Made by a program: the position numbers and the translations under genes. Positions 25,844-34,719 of a stretch of 64,000 bases of DNA are shown here, piece after piece (position 1 is the first letter of the stretch; each line of letters starts with the position of its first letter). The notes beneath the pieces are model-generated. The model had not been told where the DNA came from. It made no database searches and saw only the letters and a program-made list of their open reading frames with translations. The stretch is from contig CADEFM010000013.1 in NCBI GenBank assembly GCA_902826605.1, positions 1 to 64,000 of the forward strand. The letters are read 5' to 3'. Source of the stretch: an uncultured Acidobacteriota bacterium (lineage in GTDB: Bacteria; Acidobacteriota; Terriglobia; Bryobacterales; Bryobacteraceae).

Positions 25844-26245
25844 ATGAAAAGAATCGCATTAGTGTTGATGACCGGAATCCTGCTAGCCCTCGCCGTTCCG
25901 CTACTCGCGCATCATTCCTTTGCGGCGGAATATGATTCAAGCAAGCCCGTGACATTGAAAGGCACGGTCACTAAATTGGAGTGGATGAATCCCCACGCCC
26001 GCTTCTATGTGGATGTGAAGGACGATAAAGGTGCATCGATCAATTGGGAACTGGAGCTAGGCAGTCCCAACGGTTTGATGCGGAAGGGCTGGACCCGGAA
26101 CTCGCTCAAGCCGGGAGATGAGATCGTCGTCGAAGGCTATCTGGCTAAGGACGGTTCCAAGCTGGCCAATGCGCGGCAAGTCACGCTGGGCGATGGCCGC
26201 AAAGTGTTCGCCGGCGCGGCCGACGACGGCGGCCCGACCAAATAA
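25844..26245 (+). CDS. Secreted DUF6152 protein (copy 1)
   Basis: A 133-residue protein: signal peptide 1-22 ending in PLLA, then a mature part starting His-His-Ser (H23, H24) and forming a small OB-like beta-barrel. A conserved PH (NPH, H51) sits 28 residues after H23; LKPGDEIVVEGYLAKDGS is the usual final strand pair. The same N-terminal HH and PH recur in the copies at 49678 and 62745. The family (DUF6152) has no known role. The ATG at 25844 (MKRIAL) starts the signal peptide; an upstream in-frame start adds four residues only. Confidence 0.82.
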   Translation: MKRIALVLMTGILLALAVPLLAHHSFAAEYDSSKPVTLKGTVTKLEWMNPHARFYVDVKDDKGASINWELELGSPNGLMRKGWTRNSLKPGDEIVVEGYLAKDGSKLANARQVTLGDGRKVFAGAADDGGPTK

Positions 26246-26359
26246 ATAGCGTCAATCCGCTCTTTGCCGTTCAGCCGAATCGCTCTAACGCCGCTGGAGA
26301 GGTTAGCATTGGGGTTTATCCCGCCTAGCTTCCGGAGCCAGTCAGGCCCTGGCCCCCCG

Positions 26360-27757
26360 TTAGAGACTCCTGTATAGCTTTTGATACTCCACTGCAGCGG
26401 CCGTCCATGAAAAGTCCTTCGCCATTCCGCGTCGCATGCGCTCTCGCCACGCTTTCTTATCCTTCCATGCCGTGAGTGCCTGGCGAATTGCATCTAGCAG
26501 AGCCGTCGGCGTGTATTCGCTAAACTTAAAGCCGGTGGTTTCATCCACGGTATCTTCAAGGCCGCCGGTGGCGCGTACGATGGGGACGGTTCCGTATCGC
26601 AGACTGTATATCTGGCTCAGCCCGCACGGCTCATAGCGGCTGGGCATCAGAAACATGTCGGCGCCCGCTTCAATCTGGTGCGCCATTGCGTTGTTGTAAC
26701 CCACGTGCACGGCGAACGTATCAGGGAAATCGCGCGCCATCTCCTGGAACATTTCTTCGAAGCGTGCCTCGCCTTCGCCAAGAATCACGAGCGCAGCGTC
26801 TTCCTCTACCAGGTCTTTAGCGATGGCGGCGATTAGGTCCAGACCTTTCTGATGCGCGAAACGCGAAATTACTGCGAGCAATGGCCGGTCCGGATTCGCG
26901 GGTAACCCAAAGTTGGTAAGCAGGGTCATTTTCGCGGCACGCTTACCAGTGAGGTTTTTGGCGGAGTAGCGGCGAGCCACAAAGGCGTCGGTCTCCGGTT
27001 TCCATTCGTCGTAGTCCGCGCCATTCAAGATGCCGTGAACTCGAGAAGCTCTCGCGCGGAGCAATCCGTCCAGACCGAAACCGTGTTCCGGAGTCTGAAT
27101 CTCACGCGCGTAGGTGGGACTGACCGTCGTAATGGCGTCCGACCAGACTATGCCCGCTTTCAGGAAACTCACGTCTCCCCAGAATTCAAGACCTTCGGGG
27201 TGAAAGGACGCGGGACTCAGACCGAGGTCGCTAATAACGCTGGCCGGAAAATTGCCCTGGTAGCCCAGGTTATGAATCGTCGTCACGCATTTCGTCCCGA
27301 AAAAAGAGGGATCTCCATGCAGGTTCTCGCGAAGATACGCCGGCAGCAGACCGGCCGGCCAGTCATGGCCGTGAAAAATGTCCGCCCGAAACATATGTCG
27401 AGCGATGCCAATGGCCGCTATGTTGAGAGCCCCGAAACGAAGGTGATCGTCGGCGAAATTTCCATAAACCTGGCCCCGGGCGTACAGTGGAGGGCAATCT
27501 ACAAACCAGTAACGAGCGCCGCCCATCACCACCTGATCGATCGCGGCGGTGTATCGGTGCGGACCCACCACCAGAGGCAGCGCGTTCCACACACGTTCTG
27601 CCCCCGGAATGTGTGCGATATCGTAGCGCGGCATCACCACCGCTACTTCTTCGCCCAAACGCGCTAGTGCAGGCGGCAACGCGCCTAGTACGTCGGCGAG
27701 ACCACCCGTTTTTGCGAACGGCGCGGCCTCCGCCGTCACCATCAGGACGCGCGACAT
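26360..27757 (-). CDS. glgA: Glycogen synthase (ADP-glucose type)
   Basis: A 465-residue GT5 glycosyltransferase extending alpha-1,4-glucan from ADP-glucose. N-terminal VTAEAAPFAKTGGLADVLGALP holds the KTGGL nucleotide-sugar loop; HDWPAGLLPAYL, ISRFAHQKGLDLI and MPSRYEPCGLSQIYSLRYGT.. are the other family blocks. Complete. It overlaps the end of the upstream acyl-CoA synthetase gene by 16 bases, so the two are on one transcript, though no pathway link is apparent. Confidence 0.96.
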   Translation of the reverse strand: MSRVLMVTAEAAPFAKTGGLADVLGALPPALARLGEEVAVVMPRYDIAHIPGAERVWNALPLVVGPHRYTAAIDQVVMGGARYWFVDCPPLYARGQVYGNFADDHLRFGALNIAAIGIARHMFRADIFHGHDWPAGLLPAYLRENLHGDPSFFGTKCVTTIHNLGYQGNFPASVISDLGLSPASFHPEGLEFWGDVSFLKAGIVWSDAITTVSPTYAREIQTPEHGFGLDGLLRARASRVHGILNGADYDEWKPETDAFVARRYSAKNLTGKRAAKMTLLTNFGLPANPDRPLLAVISRFAHQKGLDLIAAIAKDLVEEDAALVILGEGEARFEEMFQEMARDFPDTFAVHVGYNNAMAHQIEAGADMFLMPSRYEPCGLSQIYSLRYGTVPIVRATGGLEDTVDETTGFKFSEYTPTALLDAIRQALTAWKDKKAWRERMRRGMAKDFSWTAAAVEYQKLYRSL

Positions 27758-29166
27758 AATAGATGTTTCTGCACCTTGCCCAGGGCATTGCGTGGAAGCT
27801 TGTCAATCGCTTCGAAGCGCCGAGGGATTTTGAAAGATGCCAACTTTTCGCGACAGCGCGCTTCCACGGCAGCCGCATCGCCCGGGCCTTCACGCCACAC
27901 GATATATGCCACCGGCACCTCGCCGCGCACGCGGTCTTGCTCGGCCACCACCGCGGCTTCGGCGACTTCAGGTTGTTCCATCAGAAATTCCTCGATTTCG
28001 CGCGGATAGATGTTGAAACCTCCGGAGATGATCAGATCGCTCTTGCGTCCGCTCAAAGTGATGTATCCATCGGCCGCGAGCGAACCGATATCACCGGTCT
28101 TAAACCAGCCGTCCACGAAGGCGTTCCTCGTCGCGGCTTCATTTTGCCAATAGCCCGCGAAGACGTTGGGTCCTTTTAGCCACAGTTCACCCGTTTCGTC
28201 CACGCCCGCCTCATTTCCATCTGGCTTCATGATCTTCACCGCGACCCCCGGCAGCGGCAACCCCACGCTTCCTAGTCGGCGCTCGCCATCGTAGGGATTC
28301 GAAATGTTCATGAGTGTTTCTGTCATGCCGTAGCGCTCGAGAATGGTATGGCCAAACAGGGTACGGAAATCTTCCAGCGTCTGCGGGGGCAACGGAGCGG
28401 AACCGCACACGAACAGCCGCATGTCCTGGCCGATGGCTCGCGCTTGTTCCGGCGCGGTGTCCAGCAGGCGCACATACATTGCAGGGACGCCAAAAAATAA
28501 CGTGGACTGAAAATCGCGGAAATGTTCTATCGCGGTGGTGTGATCGAAGCGCTCCAGCAGCCGCATCCGGCATCCGGAGAACAGCCAGCAGTGCAGTCCA
28601 TTGCCCAGCGCATGCACGTGAAACAGGGGCGGCGCCAGCAGCAGCCTATCTTCCGCGGTGATCCTCCAGGTTGCGATGAGATTCGACGCATTTACCGCGA
28701 AGTTATTGTGCGTGAGCATCGCGCCTTTGGAGACACCTGTCGTTCCCGAGGTGTAGACCAGCGCCGCCACATCGTCCGCTCCCAATCCTGAATCCGGCAA
28801 GCTGTGGCCGGGTAAAGCAGCGGCTTCAACCAACAGCGCGGGAACCTCCCTCGCCGTGATCAACAACTTCGGCGCTGCATCGTTCAAAATATGTGTCATC
28901 TCGCGATCGCGATACAGAATATTTACCGGCACGAAGATGACACCCAACTTGATACACGCCAGATAGAGATCGATCATCTCGATCGAATTGGCAAGGTATA
29001 CACAAAGGCGATCGGCTTTGGCAATGCCGCGCGCAAGCAGCGCCCGCGCCATGCGATTGCTGCGCGCGTCGATTTCTCCGAATGTGTAAACGTCTCCCGC
29101 CCACTCCAGCGCTTCTTCATTGGCGCGAGGGGCAAGGGTCAGATCAAACCACTGGCGAAGATTCAT
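27742..29166 (-). CDS. AMP-forming acyl-CoA synthetase, malonyl-CoA synthetase-like
   Basis: A 474-residue ANL-superfamily ligase. P-loop-like VYTSGTTGVSKGAMLTHNN, ERYGMTETLMN, WFKTGDIGSLAADGYITLSGRKSD and PRNALGKVQKHLL with the catalytic Lys are all present. Its short length and the start MNLRQWFDLTLAPRANEEAL resemble malonyl-CoA synthetase (MatB), but a general short or medium acyl-CoA ligase is equally possible. The ATG at 29166 fits the family N-terminus. Confidence 0.87.
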   Translation of the reverse strand: MNLRQWFDLTLAPRANEEALEWAGDVYTFGEIDARSNRMARALLARGIAKADRLCVYLANSIEMIDLYLACIKLGVIFVPVNILYRDREMTHILNDAAPKLLITAREVPALLVEAAALPGHSLPDSGLGADDVAALVYTSGTTGVSKGAMLTHNNFAVNASNLIATWRITAEDRLLLAPPLFHVHALGNGLHCWLFSGCRMRLLERFDHTTAIEHFRDFQSTLFFGVPAMYVRLLDTAPEQARAIGQDMRLFVCGSAPLPPQTLEDFRTLFGHTILERYGMTETLMNISNPYDGERRLGSVGLPLPGVAVKIMKPDGNEAGVDETGELWLKGPNVFAGYWQNEAATRNAFVDGWFKTGDIGSLAADGYITLSGRKSDLIISGGFNIYPREIEEFLMEQPEVAEAAVVAEQDRVRGEVPVAYIVWREGPGDAAAVEARCREKLASFKIPRRFEAIDKLPRNALGKVQKHLLCRAS

Positions 29167-29239
29167 GAAAATGAATTCAGAAAAACTCCTCGGTGCGAGT
29201 GGGGAGCGGTTGAGTGTTCGGCCGCGGTCTTGGAGCGCA

Positions 29240-30463
29240 TCAACTCGCGTACACCGCTTTTTCAAAATCGCTGAGCAATCCCACAGCCTCGCGATCCACG
29301 AAAGGCAGGTACTGCATCATGAGCACGGCGCATAAGCTTCGTTTCGGATCGATCCAATAAAAGGTGTTTAAAATCCCCGCCCATGCCAGGCTTTGAGCCG
29401 ACCGGCCGCCGTCATACGCGGTCCGGTTGATCAGGAAACCCAACCCCCAGCCATCGCGCGCCCCAGGGTGCACATCGACATCACTCGATCGGTCTGGCTC
29501 AAACGTCTTTAGTTTTCCGGCGCTCAAGTCGCCGATTTGATTCGCGGACATTCTGTCGACCGTGGCGGCCTGCAAAATCTGTTTGCCATCGGCGGCACGC
29601 CCGTGCTGCAAAATCATTTGCATGAAGCGAACGTAATCGCCGGCAGTCGAAAACAGACCGCCGCCGCCGTTCAATGCGGTGGGAACCGGAGGCATTTCGC
29701 GCGCCCGTTCCTTCAATATTCCATTGGGCTGGCGATCATACGTATTTACCAGGCGATCGAATTTCGCTGCGGGAAAAATGAACGTGGTGTCTTTCATGCC
29801 CAGCGGCCCGAAGATATTCCGCTGGAAATACTGTTCCAGGGTCATTCCGCTGAGGGTCTCCACAAGTTTTCCGGCCCAATCAACACCGTAGCCGTATTGC
29901 CAGCGCGTGCCCGGCTCGAAGACCAGCGGCGCTAGCGGAGCCACACCGGCCGGCGCAGCACCCCCGGCCTTCTCAAACTTTTGCATGTCTTCGCTCCACA
30001 CGTCATAGGCGAATCCCGAAGTGTGGGTCAGCAGATGTTTCAGAGTGATCGGCGTGCGCACAGGCCGGAGCTTGGGCTTGCCCTGTGCATCAACGCCTTC
30101 GAAGACTTGCGCTTTGCCCAGATCGGGCAGATACTTCGACAGCGGCTCATCGAGTGTGACCTTCCCCTGCTCCACCAACTGCATCGCCGCCGCGGACGTG
30201 ATCGCCTTGGTCATCGATGCGATCCAAAAAATCGAATCGATCTTTACCGCCATCCCCGAAACGGAATCGCGAGTGCCGAACGCGCCCTGGTATGTGATTT
30301 TGTCCGGGGTTGCCACCATTCCCACCGCGCAGGGGATTTTCCGGCGCGCGATTCCCGACCGTAAAACCTCGTCAATCCAGCCGGTTGCGCTCCAAAGAAC
30401 CGGCGCGCCGGTACCAAATGCAAGTGCCATGCCGCCGAATTCACGGCGTGTAAGTTGAGGCAT
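29240..30463 (-). CDS. Serine hydrolase of the beta-lactamase/esterase family, exported
   Basis: A 407-residue penicillin-binding-protein-like hydrolase. TRREFGGMALAFG at the N-terminus looks like a Tat signal. The SxxK active site is SMTK (in FWIASMTKAITSAAAM), with the second-motif Tyr in WQYGYGVDWAGKL. Conserved HLLTHTSGF follows the first motif. Such enzymes act as esterases, D-aminopeptidases or weak beta-lactamases; the substrate cannot be read. The ATG at 30463 is used, and the MFS gene ends just upstream at 30468. Confidence 0.87.
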   Translation of the reverse strand: MPQLTRREFGGMALAFGTGAPVLWSATGWIDEVLRSGIARRKIPCAVGMVATPDKITYQGAFGTRDSVSGMAVKIDSIFWIASMTKAITSAAAMQLVEQGKVTLDEPLSKYLPDLGKAQVFEGVDAQGKPKLRPVRTPITLKHLLTHTSGFAYDVWSEDMQKFEKAGGAAPAGVAPLAPLVFEPGTRWQYGYGVDWAGKLVETLSGMTLEQYFQRNIFGPLGMKDTTFIFPAAKFDRLVNTYDRQPNGILKERAREMPPVPTALNGGGGLFSTAGDYVRFMQMILQHGRAADGKQILQAATVDRMSANQIGDLSAGKLKTFEPDRSSDVDVHPGARDGWGLGFLINRTAYDGGRSAQSLAWAGILNTFYWIDPKRSLCAVLMMQYLPFVDREAVGLLSDFEKAVYAS

Positions 30464-30467
30464 AATT

Positions 30468-31757
30468 TTACTCTGGAAGCCTTTGACCTTTGGTTTCCAC
30501 TCCCCAGGGTAGCAGGGCCAACCCAACTAGAAACGCGATCGACGTGAGCGCCACAGGCGTGCCAATGGTGCCCATGCTGGAAACGCCCGCCCCGACCAGA
30601 AACGTGATGCCCGCGCCCACGAATCTGCCAGCCGAAGTCGCGAAACCGAACGCGCTGGCACGGCACTCCGTCCGGTATTGCTCCGGCAGCCATAGCGAGT
30701 ACATTGCGAAGTTCCCTCCCGCGAAGCCCTGGAAGAATAGCACCAGCATGAACCAGAACAAAGCGTCCTGCGCGAGGTAAAACGTGTAGCCGAAGCCGAT
30801 GGAGATGGTCAGGAACATCAGTCCGAAATACATCGCCAGCGTTTTACGGCGTCCAAAACGTTCCGCGAGCAGAGGGAGCGCCGCGCAGCCTAAAATCGTT
30901 CCGACGGCGACAAGTACTGTCGCCAGCGAAGCCGTTCTCGCCGCCTGCGCCGTTGTTTGCCCCGCCTTCACCGCCAGGAATGTAGTGCCGGAGGGCACGT
31001 ACACCGTGCTGGCCCACAAGCCCGTGATCGAAACCAGCAAAAATATGGAGTTGAGAATGGTACGGCCGCGGTACTCAGGCGAAAAAATTTTCGCCCACGA
31101 ATTCAATAACGATTCACTGGGTTTCCATCGTTTAGGTTCTTTGACTCCGTATTGAATGAAGACGACCAGGAACGCGGGCAGGCCGCCGATGGCGAACATG
31201 GCGCGCCACCCATATTCGGCGCCCACCGTCGCATTGAGGGCCGCTGCCATAAGGAAGCCGAAATAATAGCCGGTCTGCAGCAGGCCAGCGCCCATCTTGC
31301 GCCGGTCTTCCGGCCATTCTTCAGCGACGAAAGTGCCGCCCAGCGTCCATTCTCCGCCGATGCCCACACCGGCCAGCAAGCGGAAGATCGCCAGCTGCCA
31401 GATACTGGTTGCGAACGCCCCTGTGAATGTGAAGACGGAATAACACAAAATCGTCAACATCAGCGCGCGGATGCGGCCGATGCGGTCGCCGATAGGTCCC
31501 CATATCATCGACATGCCCCAACCCAGCAGAAACAGCGCGAACAATAATCCGCCGTAGTAGCCTATGTTGGCCGTGGTGGCTTGGACGCCGGACCGTGGCA
31601 GCAATTCCCGCATGGCCGGCACCAGCACCAGCGCGTAGATGAATGAGTCCATCCCATCCAGCGCCCAGCCCGCCCACGCAGCCCAGAATCCACGGATTTG
31701 GTTCTTGTCGAGTGGAGTCCGTTGCTTTCCCGTAGCGATCTTTTCCGTGGAGGGCAC
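30468..31757 (-). CDS. MFS transporter
   Basis: A 429-residue major facilitator with about 12 membrane helices. The loop between helices 2 and 3 reads WGPIGDRIGRIRAL, and a second copy in the C-half is LAERFGRRKTLA. WALDGMDSFIYALVLVPAM in helix 1 and GIGGEWTLGGTFVAEEWPEDRR resemble the sialate / aromatic-acid symporter group (SHS/AAHS), so an organic acid is a likely substrate. Four bases separate it from the serine hydrolase gene, which suggests the two work together on an imported or exported ester or acid. Confidence 0.88.
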   Translation of the reverse strand: MPSTEKIATGKQRTPLDKNQIRGFWAAWAGWALDGMDSFIYALVLVPAMRELLPRSGVQATTANIGYYGGLLFALFLLGWGMSMIWGPIGDRIGRIRALMLTILCYSVFTFTGAFATSIWQLAIFRLLAGVGIGGEWTLGGTFVAEEWPEDRRKMGAGLLQTGYYFGFLMAAALNATVGAEYGWRAMFAIGGLPAFLVVFIQYGVKEPKRWKPSESLLNSWAKIFSPEYRGRTILNSIFLLVSITGLWASTVYVPSGTTFLAVKAGQTTAQAARTASLATVLVAVGTILGCAALPLLAERFGRRKTLAMYFGLMFLTISIGFGYTFYLAQDALFWFMLVLFFQGFAGGNFAMYSLWLPEQYRTECRASAFGFATSAGRFVGAGITFLVGAGVSSMGTIGTPVALTSIAFLVGLALLPWGVETKGQRLPE

Positions 31758-31846
31758 CGAGGGGAATCACAACATAGTGGAAGGAGGGGTGTCAAATGAT
31801 GGCGCCCATAAATTTCTCGTGCGCCCGCTATGCTCTCGACAATCGC

Positions 31847-33082
31847 TTAATACAGAATGCGCGTGCGGATTGTCCCCTCGACCTGCTCCAGGCGCTTCTT
31901 CAGGCGCAGCGAGACGGCCTTTTCCTCGGCCTCAATATCGATCACTACGTACCCGATTTTTGGATTGGTTTGCAGGTATTGGCCCGCGATGTTGATGTGC
32001 GCCGCGGAAAAAATCGCATTGATGCGCGACATTACGCCTGGTTGATTGCAGTGGATGTGCAGCAGCCGGTGTTGTCCGGGGTGCTCCGGCAGCGATACCT
32101 CCGGGAAATTCACCGCGCCCAAGGTGGACCCGTTATTGCTGTATTTGATCAGTTTGCTCGATACCTCAGTGCCAATGTCGCGCTGGGCTTCCTGCGTGCT
32201 TCCCCCCACATGCGGAGTCAGAATCACGTTGTCGCGGCCGCGTAGCGGAGAAACGAATTCGTCGCTGTTGCCCTTAGGTTCTTTGGGAAACACATCGATT
32301 GCCGCGCCGCTCAGGTGTCCTGAATCCAGAGCTTCCACAAGCGCGTCGATATCGACGACGGTGCCGCGCGCTGCGTTAATCAGGGCGGAGCCATTTTTCA
32401 TGCGTCTGAGCGCCGTGGCGTCAATCATTTTTGCCGTGCGCGGCGTCTGCGGAACATGCAGCGTGATTACGTCGGAGGCTTCGAGCAAGGCTTCGAGCGA
32501 GGGCATGGCACGGGCGTTGCCTAAAGACAGCTTCATTTCGATGTCATAGAAGACCACATTCATGCCCAGCGATTCGGCCAGCACGCCCACCTGCGTCCCA
32601 ATGTGCCCATAGCCAACGATGCCAAGCGTCTTGCCACGAGCTTCGCGCGACCCTGCCGCTGTCTTCCGCCACTCGCCGCGATGCGCTGCCGCGTTGCGCG
32701 CCGGTATGCCGCGCATCAACAGAATGATTTCCGCCAGCACCAGCTCGGCAACGCTGCGAGTGTTCGAAAATGGCGCGTTGAAAACCGCCACTCCGTGATC
32801 TTGCGCGGCGGCCAAATCTACTTGGTTGGTGCCGATGCAGAAACAGCCCACGCCGATGAGGTGTGGCGCGGCCTCGAAAACCTTCTTGGTCAGGTGCGTG
32901 GAGGAACGGATGCCCAGCAGGTATGCATCCCGCACCACTTCGATCAATTCCCGCTCGGGCAGCGATTTTTCGTGATAGGTAACCGCCGAATACCCGTCGT
33001 TCTGAAATGCCTCGACCGCGCCTGCGTGGATGCCTTCCAGCAGGACGATCTTCATCTTGTCTTTGGCAAACGAGGTTTCCAT
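31847..33082 (-). CDS. serA: D-3-phosphoglycerate dehydrogenase with ACT domain
   Basis: A 411-residue enzyme that begins serine biosynthesis by oxidising 3-phosphoglycerate with NAD. It matches E. coli SerA almost end to end: KDK.K..L.EG.H at the N-terminus, CFCIGTNQVDL, FNAPFSNTRSVAEL, GYGHIGTQ.G.LAESLGM, RGTVVDI, and the short C-terminal ACT domain (HCNQPGVMSRINAIF... NIAGQYLQT) that binds serine for feedback inhibition. The start at 33082 is supported by that alignment. Confidence 0.96.
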   Translation of the reverse strand: METSFAKDKMKIVLLEGIHAGAVEAFQNDGYSAVTYHEKSLPERELIEVVRDAYLLGIRSSTHLTKKVFEAAPHLIGVGCFCIGTNQVDLAAAQDHGVAVFNAPFSNTRSVAELVLAEIILLMRGIPARNAAAHRGEWRKTAAGSREARGKTLGIVGYGHIGTQVGVLAESLGMNVVFYDIEMKLSLGNARAMPSLEALLEASDVITLHVPQTPRTAKMIDATALRRMKNGSALINAARGTVVDIDALVEALDSGHLSGAAIDVFPKEPKGNSDEFVSPLRGRDNVILTPHVGGSTQEAQRDIGTEVSSKLIKYSNNGSTLGAVNFPEVSLPEHPGQHRLLHIHCNQPGVMSRINAIFSAAHINIAGQYLQTNPKIGYVVIDIEAEEKAVSLRLKKRLEQVEGTIRTRILY

Positions 33083-33179
33083 CGCGTGACGGCGTTCAGC
33101 CTATAGGGTGACACATTCACGAGTTGAGACCCTCAGAAAGGATTACTTGCGGATTTCGCCGGCGCGGCGCGGGTGCAAG

Positions 33180-33911
33180 CTATTCGATGCGCAGGCCAAA
33201 TTCCCGGACTAGTTCCGGCGGAGATGGGGAGGCATGATACAGCCGGACCCAATAAACGCCAGGGTTGAATCCCTTGGACACATGTGCTTCCAGTTGAGTA
33301 ACTTTCTCCTCAGAAAGCGCGCTTCGCCAGACTTCCTTGCCGCTCGCATCCACGATCTGGAGCAGGTAACTGGTGCCCGCGCGGGGCAAACGGGTGGTAT
33401 CAATCGTCAGGTCGAGAGGTGTCTCCGCAGGGGCCAACGACACTCCGTCACTCGCAGCGCCGCGGAATGCCGAAAGCACCACGGTCGCAGGGGGGCCGAG
33501 TGGCGGTTTCCTTGTGACAATGAGCGCAACACATGCTACGAGGGCGACTCCGGCCGCAACCAGAGATAGGCGACGCGTCCCCGGCCAGCGTAAGATCTTT
33601 CGCCGCTGCTGGGGCCATCGCGGAGCGGCTGGACGGATGATTATCCACGTTAACCAGCGCTGCCAATAGGTTGGCCGGCGATGTCGCGCCTCGATGGCGG
33701 CCAACTCCGGCTTGAGCCACGACCCGAATTGAGAAGCCGAATCCAATACGTCCTGGCATTGATGACAATAAAGGACATGTTCTTCTAGGGCGTGGCAGGC
33801 GGGTTCCCGGATATGGCCGAATAGATACTCTTCGAGCATGTCATCCGTAGGATGAACACGGACAGCTTGCAGAACTCGCACAGGCATAGGCTCTCCGAAC
33901 TCAGACTCCAA
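33180..33911 (-). CDS. Membrane zinc-finger anti-sigma-like protein of the CHAT-sigma operon
   Basis: A 243-residue protein: N-terminal zf-HC2-type finger with H45-x3-C49-x2-C52 (LEEHVLYCHQC), a basic linker, one membrane helix (about 112-132, LSLVAAGVALVACVALIV) and a ~110-residue C-terminal domain that would be periplasmic (PLDLTIDTTRLPRAGTSYLLQIVD... GVYWVRLYH), a beta-sandwich by look. This is the classic anti-sigma topology. It is last in the operon, 46 bases after the sigma gene. The periplasmic domain would be reachable by the exported CHAT protein encoded first in the operon. Confidence 0.78.
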   Translation of the reverse strand: MESEFGEPMPVRVLQAVRVHPTDDMLEEYLFGHIREPACHALEEHVLYCHQCQDVLDSASQFGSWLKPELAAIEARHRRPTYWQRWLTWIIIRPAAPRWPQQRRKILRWPGTRRLSLVAAGVALVACVALIVTRKPPLGPPATVVLSAFRGAASDGVSLAPAETPLDLTIDTTRLPRAGTSYLLQIVDASGKEVWRSALSEEKVTQLEAHVSKGFNPGVYWVRLYHASPSPPELVREFGLRIE

Positions 33912-33957
33912 CGCCCGTACCGATTTGACATTACTACCGAATCGGGACGCTTTGTTA

Positions 33958-34719
33958 TTAGTGGGAAACGCCGGCGGAAGTTCTCACAAAAACTGCGTGC
34001 AAAGCTCGCGCGGCCAGCTTTTTTTTACCCAGCTCCCCAAATCGCGATTTGGCCCGGGATTTCAGCAGCCGGAATTGAGTTTCGGAAAGGCTCATCTGCG
34101 TGCAGATCTGCTCCTGACTTTGCTCGTGCAGATAAAAGCGGGTGAGGATTTCGCGATCGCGTTCGCTCAGTTCTCCTAATACTCGTCGTATCAATTCGGT
34201 GCGCTGACGGAACATGATGGCTTCCTCCGGATCGCCGCGGGGATCCACCACGCGGGCCCCCGATTTGTCCTGGTGTTCCTTGCGCGCTTGAACGGCCTTT
34301 TCAATGTGTGTTGCCACCAGACGGCGAACCACGGTTCGGACAAAACCCATCAGGCGTTCAGGTTCGCGGAGTTCCCCCCTCCGGATTGCCTGTACTACCA
34401 TCACAAACGTGTCATGAACCCGGTCGTCGAGATCCTGGGTGCCTAAGTGCCGGCATAGATGAAACCGGATGCCGCGGGAAAAGAGCTCATACAGTTCGGC
34501 CATGCCTTCGATTTTCCCCGAGTGAATTCTCTCCACCAAATCCACCCAAACGGCATAAATCTCAAGGTCGGGCGGTTCAAAACCGGAACGCGATTCCGGA
34601 CCCTCGGCGGAGCCCATTGAGTTCGCGGGGATGGAGCCCAGGTCCAGGGCGGAGTCCGCGTCGAACGCTTCAGCCGGCGCGCCGGCCGACGGTGGATCAT
34701 TTGCATGCGATTCGAACAT
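33958..34719 (-). CDS. Sigma-70 family factor of the CHAT-sigma operon
   Basis: A 253-residue sigma factor. An acidic ~55-residue N-terminal extension precedes region 2 (AELYELFSRGIRFHLCRHL.. DLDDRVHDTFVMVVQAI.. ERLMGFVRTVVRRLV) and region 4 (LSERDREILTRFYLHEQS, then an HTH ending FRLLKSRAKSRF). Its ATG abuts the TAA of the CHAT gene with no gap, so translation of the two is probably coupled. Paired with the downstream membrane zinc-finger protein as its presumed anti-sigma factor. Confidence 0.88.
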   Translation of the reverse strand: MFESHANDPPSAGAPAEAFDADSALDLGSIPANSMGSAEGPESRSGFEPPDLEIYAVWVDLVERIHSGKIEGMAELYELFSRGIRFHLCRHLGTQDLDDRVHDTFVMVVQAIRRGELREPERLMGFVRTVVRRLVATHIEKAVQARKEHQDKSGARVVDPRGDPEEAIMFRQRTELIRRVLGELSERDREILTRFYLHEQSQEQICTQMSLSETQFRLLKSRAKSRFGELGKKKLAARALHAVFVRTSAGVSH